64,000 bases of DNA, taken from Platanthera guangdongensis (taxonomy: Eukaryota; Streptophyta; Magnoliopsida; Asparagales; Orchidaceae). This document shows positions 45,475 through 54,443 of the stretch, piece by piece. Within the stretch, counting starts at the first letter, position 1, and every line of letters starts with the position of its first letter. Below the pieces are notes generated by a model. That model saw only the letters and a program-made list of their open reading frames with translations. It had not been told where the DNA came from and searched no databases. The stretch is taken from positions 93,838,094-93,902,093 of the forward strand of contig CM077166.1 in NCBI GenBank assembly GCA_039583875.1, written 5' to 3'. Position numbers and translations under genes: made by a program.

Positions 45475-46488
45475 TCAGATGGTGAAAGTTTGAAAAGTGC
45501 CAATGACTCCCTTCACCTTGGCCAAGTACGATCGCAGGTTGGGCTCCCTTGCCTCGAAGTCCCCGTTAATTTGAGAAGCCACCACCATGGAGTCAGTGAG
45601 GACCTCCACATCCGATACCCCCAGCTCCCTGGCCAGGCACAGCCCCGCCATCACGGCCTCGTACTCGGCCTGGTTGTTGGTAATGGGAAAGTGCACCACC
45701 ACCGTTTGCTCAATACGAGTCCCCTGAGGGCTTTCTAGGATCACCCCAATTCCCAGGGAATATCTCCCCGAGGCACCATCCAATTTCACCTTCCAAGGGG
45801 TCGGGCGGGTGAGCTCTTCCTCTGCCACTTCAACCACGTAGTCGGCCAGGAAGTCGGCCATCGCCTGAGCCTTGATTGAGAGCCGCGGAACAAAGGAGAC
45901 GTCAAACTCGCTCAGCTCCACCGACCACTTAGCCAACCTGCCTGAATGCTCCACCCCCTCGAAGATGTTGCGGAGGGGGTGGTCGGTCACCACTCGGATT
46001 GAGTGTGCCTGGAAGTAAGGTCGCAGCCTCCGAGCCGAGATGATTAATGCGAAGGATAGCTTCTCCAAAATCGGATATCGGAGCTCGGCCTTCCTCAGGA
46101 CCCGGCTCACGTAATATATAGGGAGTTGCCTCTTTCCTTCTTCACGAACCAAGATGGAGCTCAAGGCCTCCTCCCCGACCCCAAGATACAAGAACAGGTC
46201 CTCCCCTTCCTTCGGACCTTGGAGCAGCGGGGCCTGTGTCAACTGTACTTTGAGGGCCCGGAAAGCCTCCTCACACTCCTTGGACCATTCAAACCTCTGA
46301 CCGCCCCTTAACGTTTTGAAGAAGGGGGAGCACTTCTCCCCTGCCCGAGAAAGGAAACGACTTAGCCCCGCTAGCTTCCCTGTTAGCCGCTGGACCTCCT
46401 TAGCGTTCCGCGGGGATCCCAATTCAAAGATTGCCCGGACCTTATCTGGATTCGGCTCGACCCCCGCGGGGGTGAGGAGGTGCCCCAA
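45475..46488 (-). CDS. RT thumb, RNase H and second RNase H of element C
   Basis: This open frame of 337 codons begins in the RT thumb (GHLLTPAGVEPNPDKVRAIF). It passes through the first RNase H (LPIYYVSRVLRKAELRYPIL, RPYFQAHSIRVVTDHPLRNI) and ends in the Tat-type second RNase H (WKVKLDGASGRYSLGIGVIL, NNQAEYEAVMAGLCLARELG, VLTDSMVVASQINGDFEARE). The final HVHREENEQADQLAKHG block lies just past the TGA at 45475. In Tat elements the first RNase H is thought to act mainly as a tether once the second is gained. RNase H cuts RNA in RNA/DNA hybrids during cDNA synthesis. Confidence 0.85.
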   Translation of the reverse strand: MGHLLTPAGVEPNPDKVRAIFELGSPRNAKEVQRLTGKLAGLSRFLSRAGEKCSPFFKTLRGGQRFEWSKECEEAFRALKVQLTQAPLLQGPKEGEDLFLYLGVGEEALSSILVREEGKRQLPIYYVSRVLRKAELRYPILEKLSFALIISARRLRPYFQAHSIRVVTDHPLRNIFEGVEHSGRLAKWSVELSEFDVSFVPRLSIKAQAMADFLADYVVEVAEEELTRPTPWKVKLDGASGRYSLGIGVILESPQGTRIEQTVVVHFPITNNQAEYEAVMAGLCLARELGVSDVEVLTDSMVVASQINGDFEAREPNLRSYLAKVKGVIGTFQTFTI

Positions 46489-47291
46489 GAACTTTCCCCT
46501 GCTGGCCCCAAAGACACAACTTTAGAGGGTTCAATCGCATCTTGTACTTGTGCAGGGTGGCGAAGGTCTCCTCCAGGTCCCGGAGGTGGGAGTCCACATC
46601 CCGGCTTTTGATCATGAGGTCATCTACATACACCTCCAAATTCCTCGCCCTTTGCTCCTTAAAGACCCTATCCATCATTTTCTGGTAGGTTTCCCCAGCA
46701 TTCTTCAGCCCGAAGGGCATCATCTTGTAGCAGTAGCATCCATCCCCTGTGATGAATGAGACATCTTTGGTGTCTGGGGGATGCATCCTGATCTGATGAT
46801 AACCTGAAAAAGCATCTAAAAAACTCATTACAGAAAAACCGACGGCTGAGTCAACCAGCGCGTCGATTCGAGGCAAAGGATAACAGTCCTTAGGACAAGC
46901 TTTTATTAAGTAAGGAAAAGTCGATACACATCCTCCACCAGCCATCTCCTTTTTTTACCATAACCACGTTGGAGACCCAGTCGGGGTACTGAATCTCAGA
47001 CACGAAGCCGGCCTTGAGGAGTTTCGCCACCTCCTCCCTGATGGGCTCCTCCAGCTTGTCCGCGGTGGACCTCTTCTTCTGCTGAACGGGGCGTGTTCCC
47101 GGGTCCAGGTTGAGGCGGTGGCAAGCCACATCCATGTCAACCCCCGGCATCTCCGCGGCGTTCCAGGTGAAGATGTCCACGTTCTTCGGGATGCAATCCA
47201 GCATCCTGCCCTGGTCCTCCGGGGTCAGCCCCCCGCTGACGCGGATCTTCTCCATCCTTCCTCCTCGGGTGAGCACCTCCAGCTCCACCAC
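46442..47291 (-). pseudogene. Reverse transcriptase of element C, two frameshifts
   Basis: Frame 47291-46890 has MPGVDMDVACHRLNLDPGTR, EPIREEVAKLLKAGFVSEIQ and WWRMCIDFSLLNK. It shifts at about 46908, in a run of A, into 46945-46442 with DCYPLPRIDALVDSAVGFSV, DAFSGYHQIRMHPPD, MMPFGLKNAGETYQKMMD and YVDDLMIKS. A second one-base shift near 46520 leads into the frame that continues as thumb and RNase H. The catalytic YVDD is intact. Both breaks look like single-base insertions, so inactivation is recent or partly due to sequencing error. Confidence 0.85.
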
Positions 47292-47517
47292 CTCCTCTGC
47301 TGCCTCCAGCCTGGATTGCTCCCCCCATCCCTCGGCATCCCCATTCCTCCGGAACAGGGACCTCTACCTCCATCTCCCCTCCCACGGCCCTCACTTCGGC
47401 CACCTCCTCCAGATCTCCTCCTGCCGCCTTCTCTGCGCAGTCCTTCACTCCCAGCTCCTCCCCTCCTGCTTCCTGCTCGACCTCCTCCATTCTGCGCCCC
47501 ATCTGCTCGGCTCCCTC
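47292..47517 (-). other. Protease-RT linker of element C
   Basis: Minus-strand text is rich in Glu, Gly and Val (EVEQEAGGEELGVKDCAEKA), an acidic linker between protease and RT that is also traceable in B. The plus-strand ORFs here are Pro/Leu/Ser-rich shadows. Confidence 0.5.
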
Positions 47518-48468
47518 TTACAAGGAGATGGTGTTCACCAAAGTGACATAACACTCCCGCGCCACCTTTGGGTCCCCTCTAACCCTGACCTGGACCCCCT
47601 TAGCGTTGAACTTCAAGCACTGATGGAAAGATGAGGGGACGCAGCGCAAGGCGCTGATCAGGGGCCTTCCGAAGATGGCGCTGTAGTTGCTGGGGGCGTC
47701 CACAATGACGAACTTGCAGTTTCGGGACTGCCCCCCCAAGGTGACATGGAGGCCAACTCCTCCCTCTACTTCCTTCCTTTCTCCTGAAAACCCGAACAAG
47801 GGGCCATCCGAGGCCAGCACCCTCTTTGCCTCCACCTTCATCGCGTCGAACACCTTTTTGAAGACGACGTTGACGGAGCTCCCGTTGTCCACGAGGATCC
47901 GAGAGACGGTGAAGTTCTCGATGGCCGCCTTGATGACCAGCGCATTACAGAACGGATCCTCGTGGTCTGGCATATCACTCCTGGAGAAGGTGATCCTTTC
48001 CTCCGGTGGCGGGGTTTGGGATTTAGAGGCGACGCTCCGCCGGTACATAGTGTGGAGACTGGCCTTGCGTGAGGCCTCGATCCCCACTCCCCCGTGGATC
48101 ACCCCGATCCCCCCTCGGGTCCCCATATCCACCCGGTCTTCACAACAATCCTCCTCCGCCTGAGGCAGGACCTCCTCAATCCTCACTTCATGTCTCTCTT
48201 GCTGATGCCACTGCTCCCTATTCCCCCTCATCTCGAGGAACTCCGGACAAGTGGCCGTTGCATGCCCCTCTTCCTGATGGAAGTCACAATAGGGCAACTC
48301 CACCCTGACCTCTCTTCTCCTCCTCCTCCACACTCCTCTCCTGGACCCCAAGGCTATGGCCATGACCTCTTCTTGATCTGGGAGCCGGGGCCTCTGGCCC
48401 TGCCTCCAGCCTGGGGGGTGGAATTGGTCTTGCCTTCCCTGAAAGTGACCCCTTCCGAAGTTCCCTCT
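47518..48468 (-). CDS. Nucleocapsid zinc finger and protease of element C
   Basis: The frame is that of gag, separated from it by a single TAG (48469-48471). It contains CDFHQEEGHATATC, a CX2HX4HX4C variant zinc finger, then protease with FTVSRILVDNGSSVNVVFKK, ERKEVEGGVGLHVTLGG and FVIVDAPSNYSAIFGRPLIS. The active triad is D-N-G. The frame remains open to TAA-type termination at 47518. Protease matures Gag and Pol in the particle. Long open length and a single upstream stop mark it as recently active. Confidence 0.85.
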   Translation of the reverse strand, partial: RGNFGRGHFQGRQDQFHPPGWRQGQRPRLPDQEEVMAIALGSRRGVWRRRRREVRVELPYCDFHQEEGHATATCPEFLEMRGNREQWHQQERHEVRIEEVLPQAEEDCCEDRVDMGTRGGIGVIHGGVGIEASRKASLHTMYRRSVASKSQTPPPEERITFSRSDMPDHEDPFCNALVIKAAIENFTVSRILVDNGSSVNVVFKKVFDAMKVEAKRVLASDGPLFGFSGERKEVEGGVGLHVTLGGQSRNCKFVIVDAPSNYSAIFGRPLISALRCVPSSFHQCLKFNAKGVQVRVRGDPKVARECYVTLVNTISL

Positions 48469-49545
48469 CTATGGCCCCTGCCCCTGCCACTCAGGACTCC
48501 AGCCCAACCGACGGTCGGGCTCCTGACTCCGCCACCCCGGCTGCTGCGGCCCTTGGAGCTGCCTCTGCTCCCTCTGCCTGGATTCCCCTCTTCTCTCCTC
48601 CTGTCCTCTTCCTCCCTTCGACTCCCTCTCCTCCTCTATGGCCCACCTGGCCAACTTCCTTGCAAACTCCTGGTTCGACGCCTCCCCGTTGACCTCTCTC
48701 GCCGCCCTTTCCATCAACTCCTCATAGGAGAGGGGAGGAACTCTTTTCAGCTCCATTCGGAAGAAACCCTGTTGCAGACCCAGGGTAAAGGCCATCCTCA
48801 GACTATGACCCGGCATCTCCTGGACCTGAGTAACCTCCTCCTGAAATCGGTCCACGTAGCTTCCCAACGTCTCGTTCACCCCCTGCTTAATGTGAAACAA
48901 AGACTCAGACTCCTTCTTCCTCTTCTTCGAGGTGGTGAATCTCAGCATAAATCCTCGGCGCAGGTCCTCGAAGCAGTAGATGGAGCTGGCCGGTAGCTGG
49001 TGGAACCACTCTCTCGCCTTTTCCCGGAGGGTGATGGTGAAGAGCCGGCACTTGAATCCGTCCGACATCTGACGGATGGAGACCACGTCCTCGAATCTTT
49101 GGACATGCTGGACCGGGTCTCCCTTCCTAGTGTAATAGGACATCTCGGGCTCCCTGAACCCATCCGGAACTGGAGCTGAAGAGACCAGCTCGCTGAAAGG
49201 GCTTTCTCCCCCCACCGGGCGAGCTGGCGAGTCTCGCGAGCCCAGCTCGCCGAAGCGACCTCGGCCTGCCGAGCCGGGGAAGAGCTCGCGCCCGGGGAGC
49301 CTGCACCCTCGGCCTTCCTCGGCCACTTCCTTCCCAGCTTGCCTGCCGGGAGCGTCCTCGCCCACTGAGGGGGCGGCCGCGATCTGGACTGCCGGAGTCG
49401 AGCACTCGGCCCGCGTGCCGAGTGCAAACTTGACCAGAGCCAGCACCTTGTTTCTGAAGTCTTCAAACATTCCCACCGTTGCGAGAGGCGGGGGGGGGGG
49501 GGGGGGGGGCGGCGAGCTCGGCCTGTCAGATCCTTGTCCCGTCAT
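48469..49545 (-). pseudogene. Gag of element C
   Basis: The start is placed at ATG 49545 (MTGQGSDRPSS), because the longer frame to 49662 runs into the LTR and PBS. A run of Pro codons from a G homopolymer (49487-49510) follows. Then come a Gly/Arg/Glu-rich region and the capsid domain: SSAPVPDGFREPEMSYYT, LREKAREWFHQLPASSIYCF, RFTTSKKRKKESESLFHIKQ and YVDRFQEEVTQVQEM. The frame stops at TAG 48469-48471 and then stays open through zinc finger and protease. The homopolymer makes the frame sensitive to length change. Confidence 0.85.
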
Positions 49546-49580
49546 TGAGCTCGTGGAAACTTTTCTGCGCTGACCACTAT

Positions 49581-49597
49581 CCACGCTCACCGCACCA
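49581..49597 (-). other. Primer-binding site of element C
   Basis: Minus strand tggtgcggtgagcgtgg, three bases from the LTR end (ttcaaca). Identical to the site of B. Confidence 0.85.
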
Positions 49598-49600
49598 AAA

Positions 49601-50274
49601 TGTTGAAACCGGAACCCGGCTTCCTGTGGAGCTCGCCCTTGGGGAAGGGGTTGGTCTCGCACCTACTTCACTCCTGCAAGAAAAACGACAAAGCAAGGTG
49701 AAACAGACCCAAGGGCTCGGCAGGGAGGTCCCACCACAAACCTGGAAGATCTCAGAGCGCTTCCCTCCTTAGCCTGAAGCCGAGCTAAGGTACCCTCAGA
49801 AAGCACTTGAAGATTTCGGGGAGAAGAGCGCGGGGAAAAAACCTACTTTCTGGGGTACCCCTTGGGTCCTATTTATAGCTTTTGAAATCCGGACTGCCAA
49901 TAACCAAAATAAATTACCTGAAATTACCAGAAAACCCCCGGCCGGGTCTGCCAACAGCCAAACTCCGCAGTTTTGAAGGACTATGGGCAGACCAGCATGG
50001 GTAAAACAATAAAAAGTACCTCTGACCCCCAGGCGAGCTGGGAGCTCTGGTCTCCCCGACGTGCTCTGCTCGCCCACTACTACCGAGCTCTACTGCGAGG
50101 GCGTGAGTTGCAGCCCGCTCGGCAAATGTCGAGCTCGGGGGTCGCCGATCGATGATCTCTGGCAGACGTTTGCCGAGCTCAGCCTCGCCCCTGTTGCTGC
50201 CGAGCTCGCCTGCTGCTCCTAACCTGATCTGCTCGCCCCCTGGTGATCCTGCTCGCCGGACACGGGGTTGTACA
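49601..50274 (-). repeat. Element C 5' LTR (674 bp)
   Basis: tgttgaaacc ... gttgtaca, followed by the duplication cctag. TATA box on the minus strand, ctataaatagg, near 49877-49867. Confidence 0.95.
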
Positions 50275-50279
50275 CCTAG

Positions 50280-51521
50280 AGGGGACTATTATTTTAAAGA
50301 TAATTAACTTTTCGAGTTATTTTATATATAATAAAAATGACAGAAAAAGAAAGTGAAAGCATAAAAAGAAAGCAATAAGGTGGTGCCGATGAAGAGCTTA
50401 GCTCGATGGCACCGAAAAAACAATTGAACTAAAATAGACTTTAAATAAAAAGAGCTCCTAAATTTCTAATTAATTAAGGCGGAGACTTGGCCGTGGAGGT
50501 TCCACTAAAATGAGCTCACCTAGCTATAGGACTATCGCTCACTGAACGCTAAGACTATTCGACCGGGCTCTCATCCGACGAAGGATTCCTCTTAACGCCC
50601 GCATTACGCTAAGAACCCCGCTATTGGGTGGGGAACCCAATCCGGTAGATTTGGCGCGCCTCCTCTCTCGAGGGTTAGTGCAGAACTCTCTTTGCCAAGG
50701 GGTGATCGGTCCATATGCACGGCCTCTCGGCTAGCTAGCATATGGACTACGGAAATAGGGCCCACACATCGATATGTGGTCCTACGCGTCGTTAACCCCG
50801 GGCAAACCTTAAGTACTTTTAATTAATTAGAAAAATTAGACCTTTAGTTATTTTAAGCTATTTTATATGTCCCAATGCTCTTCGATACCGAGGGCTAAGA
50901 ACGGTTAGCCACTCATCGGAATGGGGACGGCTTGCGGAAAAAGCGGAAAATAAAGCGATAAAGAAAGCGGTAAATGAAAGCAGTAAATGAAAGCAGGAAA
51001 ATAAAGCAGAAAATTGCAAGTCCTACCCAAACGAGTAGGACTGAAGAAAGCTGTAAATTGCGAGTCCCGACGAAAATGCGTAGGCGGGAGAAAGAAAGCG
51101 GGTCCTACTCAAATGAGTAGGACTAAATAAATGCAACACACGCGCACACTCGACATAAAGTAAAACTGACGCACACACTCTCTCGACATAAATGAAAACA
51201 CACACACACACAAATCCTACTCAAATGAGTAGGGAAAATTAAGACCTGCCATTTAACTCGAATGAGTAGGCGGAAATAAAGAAAATTACAAACTCACGCA
51301 CTATACAGAAAGTAAAATAAGCAAGCGCCATTTAACTCTTAACGAGTAGGCGGAAATAAATGCGCACAAGTACAGAAATGAAAAAAAAAACTAAGTTACC
51401 TAAAAATTAAAACAACTGCATTTCTATCACTAGAATGCGCTAGAAATGCGTAAAAAGCTGAAATAAAAATAAACCGGGCGAAAAGGTTTGCAAATAAACG
51501 CAAAATTAAAACAACTACATT
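50280..51521 (-). repeat. Element D left LTR, second part, truncated
   Basis: It continues the LTR begun at 37178 and matches 51797 to about 53055 in the full copy. Near 51505 it lacks about 17 bp. It then ends at tacatttc, where it joins the PBS. The same eight bases occur in the full LTR at the point of divergence (53051-53058), so the junction has microhomology. Confidence 0.85.
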
Positions 51522-51539
51522 TCCCCGACAACGGCGCCA
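51522..51539 (-). other. Primer-binding site of element D
   Basis: Minus strand tggcgccgttgtcgggga, six bases from the LTR end (accatca). Same class as element 1. Confidence 0.85.
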
Positions 51540-52538
51540 AAAACTTGATGGTTAAAACTCCAAAATTATTTACGGTCACGCGGCGACCCGACGGTTTTAT
51601 TTGAGAAAAAGGCGGAAGTGGTTTAATTTAGAAAACGGGGTGCGCATATTTATTTATTTGGATATAAAACGGGTTAGATTGATTTTTAATGAAAGGAGAC
51701 AAGTGCACCTATCGTGAGTAGTACAGGATATTCCGGGTGGAATATCGAGGTCGTATTGTTCTCGGGGTCGGTTCGATTATTTCTACTCTTCCCTAGAGGG
51801 GACTATTATTTTACCGATAATTAACTTGTCTGGTTATTTTATATATATAATAAAAATGACAGAAAAAGAAAGTGAAAGCATAAAAAGAAAGCAATAAGGT
51901 GGTGCCGATGAAGAGCTTAGCTCGATGGCACCGAAAAAACAATTGAACTAAAATAGACTTTAAATAAAAAGTGCTCCTAAATTTCTAATTAATTAAGGCG
52001 GAGACTTGACCGTGGAGGTTCCACTAAAATGAGCTCACCTAGCTATAGGGCTATCGCTCACCTGAACGCTTAGACTATTCGACCGGGCTCTCGTCTGACG
52101 AAGGATTCCTCTTAACGCCTGCATTACGCTAAGAACCCCGCTATTGGGTGGGGATCCCAATCCGGTAGAGTTGGCGCGCCTCCTCTCTCGAGGGTTAGTG
52201 CGGAACTCTCTTTGCCAAGGGGTGATCGGTCCATATGCACGGCCTCTTGGCTAGCTAGCATATGGACTACGGAAATAGGGCCCACACATCGATATGTGGT
52301 CCTACGCGTCGTTAACCCCGGGCAAACCTTAAGTACTTTTAATTAATTAGAAAAATTAGAGCTTTAGTTATTTTAACCTATTTTATCTGTCCCAATGCTC
52401 TTTGATACCGAGGGCTAAGAACGGTTAGCCACTCATCGGAATGGGGACGGCTTGCGGAAAAAGCGGAAAATAAAGCGATAAAGAAAGCGGTAAATGAAAG
52501 CAGTAAATGAAAGCAGGAAAATAAAGCAGAAAATTGCA

Positions 52539-53082
52539 AGTCCTACCCAAACGAGTAGGACTGAAGAAAGCTGTAAATTGCGAGTCCCGGCGCAAATGCG
52601 TGGGCGGGAGAAAGAAAGCGGGTCCTACTCAAACGAGTAGGACTAAATAAATGCAACACACGCACACACTCGACATAAAGTAAAACTCACACACACACTC
52701 TCTCGACATAAATGAAAACACACACACACAAATCCTACTTAAATGAGTAGGGAAAATTAAGACCTGCCATTTAACTCGAATGAGTAGGCGGAAATAAAGA
52801 AAATTACAAACTCACGTACTCTACAGAAAGTAAAATAAGCAAGCGTCATTTAACTCTTAACGAGTAGGAGGAAATAAATGCGCACAAGTACAGAAATGAA
52901 AAAAAAAACTAAGTTACCTAAAAATTAAAACAACTGCATTTCTACCGCTAGAATGCGGTAGAAATGCGTAAAAAGCTGAAATAAAAATAAATCGGGCGAA
53001 AAGATTTGCAAATAAATGCAAAATGAAAATGCCCGAAAAATTAAAACAAATACATTTCGACCGCTAGAATGCGGTAGAAATG
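52539..53082. repeat. Stem-loop family cctactc/gagtagg and two 12-bp-arm hairpins in the D LTR
   Basis: Inverted pairs such as tcctactcaaacgagtagga recur at 52539-52562, 52622-52643, 52733-52752, 52767-52791 and 52846-52871. Hairpins with arms like catttctaccgc/gcggtagaaatg occur at 52937-52966 and 53053-53082. The truncated copy has the same family at 51029-51350 and 51418-51447. Confidence 0.75.
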
Positions 53083-53697
53083 CGTAAAACGAGAACGAAA
53101 AAAAATAAAAGGAGCAAAAAGTTATTGAAATAAAAGCAAAAATGCAAATGCTTGAAAAATTAAAACGATTATATTTTCATTCTTATAACTCCATAAAAAT
53201 GCTAAAAAGTGAAAATAAACTGAAAATAATGAAAAGGTTTTACATCCTAAAAAGAAAAATCTAAGTTAAAAGAAATGAAAATCACTTTGAAATCAGTTTT
53301 ACGGTTTATAACAATGAGATAGAAAGCTATAAAAACCTAATCTAAACAAGTCTAAGTAAAGTTAATGAAAACATTAAAGTAAAAACTATACTCATACACT
53401 CACACACGCCTTTTAAAAGAACTAAAACTAAGTTAAAACAAAAGCAAAAAAGGATAAGATTGCATAAGGGATGAAACATAGATGAAGTCCAAGAGTTGTA
53501 ATGGAAAAAAAACTACAATTGCATTAATAAAAAAGGTTATTACAAAGCTAAAAAAAAGAGAAAGAGGGAGAGAAAATATCCCTTACAACACATTTGGATT
53601 TCATCCCAGCAGCATAACACTTATACAAAATGATTCAAAAAAAGTGGAACAGGAACTCAGGCAGAACACTGGAATTTATAGACAAAAATTTACATGG

Positions 53698-54257
53698 GAC
53701 ACGCCCTTGGTCACGGGCGTGACAGGGGCGTGTCAGTACTACTTGCGAAGGCGGCCGGTGATTTGACGGGAAAGTGGACTTCGGGCTGGACACGTGTCGG
53801 TCTCGCAGTGGTCACGCCCCATGTCACGGGCGTGACACTGGGCGTATCAAGCAGGTGGATCTGGGCGCGGGTTGAGCCGAAAGTCTTCGGGCAGGTCTTG
53901 TCGGGCCAGCTGGAAAGGTCACGCCCCAGGTCACGGGCATGACTCTGGGCATGTCAGTTGGTGTCGACACTCGACAAATGTCGAGCGGAAAGTGTCGAGT
54001 TGAAATCGTTGAGCTGAGATTGAGTCACGCCCTAGGTCACGGGCGTGACTCTGGGCGTGACGCGGGTTTGACGATCGTTGAACTGAATTCGTCGAGTGGA
54101 GTGGACACGGGCTTGGGTCACGCCCCGTGTCGGGTGACACAGGCGTGACCCCGGGCGTGTCAAGCTTTGCTCTTCAAAATTTGCTGATGTCACTAGAATT
54201 TGACTTGTCATGCCCTGGTCACGGGCGTGACCAATTTGTCACGGGCGTGACATGACA
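53698..54257. promoter_or_regulatory. Six gtcacgggcgtgac palindrome units in the D LTR
   Basis: Units start near 53698, 53811, 53917, 54022, 54116 and 54206, about 90-113 bp apart. Each pairs cacgcccNNgtcacgggcgtgac with a further gggcgtgtc/gggcgtgac. They lie 170-730 bp inside the U3 end, as in element 1. Confidence 0.75.
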
Positions 54258-54425
54258 ATTTTTGGCAGATTTTTCATTTTTTCCTGAAACATAAAATAAA
54301 ATAAGTTAGTATAATATTTACAAAAATAGGAGCATTTTATTGAATAAAAATAAGTAAAAATGACAAAAATAAATGAAAACAACTAAATTAATGTACAGAA
54401 AAATAGGTATATTTACAATTCATCA

Positions 54426-54443
54426 AATACCCCCATACTTAAG
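54426..54443 (-). other. Polypurine tract at the right of the complete D LTR
   Basis: Minus strand cttaagtatgggggtatt abuts the LTR start tgatgaattg. This is a 3' LTR position, although the same LTR has a PBS on its other side. Confidence 0.75.

Larger units (their letters stand above)
37429..50274 (-). mobile_element. Element C: full-length young Tat-lineage retrotransposon with antisense genes
   Basis: C has LTRs of 675 and 674 bp (37429-38103 and 49601-50274) that agree at roughly 97%, and a perfect duplication cctag (37424-37428 and 50275-50279). Minus strand: PBS, gag, protease, RT, RNase H, second RNase H, integrase. Then a tandem array, and on the plus strand two antisense genes, then PPT and 3' LTR. 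It has the same plan as B but is better preserved. The visible breaks in gag-pol are one TAG, one TGA and a few one-base frameshifts. It is the youngest large element here. Confidence 0.95.
51546..54425 (-). repeat. Element D complete LTR (2880 bp)
   Basis: Plus strand tgatggttaaaactcc ... caattcatca, giving TG...CA. The PBS lies on its left and the PPT on its right. It contains stem-loop families and a palindrome array listed separately, and short (CA)n tracts near 52640-52735. No protein domain. Confidence 0.85.

Noticed and set aside
53698..54257. CRISPR-like pattern of palindromic repeats with unique spacers
   Set aside because: The repeats are diverged, the spacing is variable, the locus is a plant LTR and there are no cas genes. 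Reported as an LTR palindrome array.
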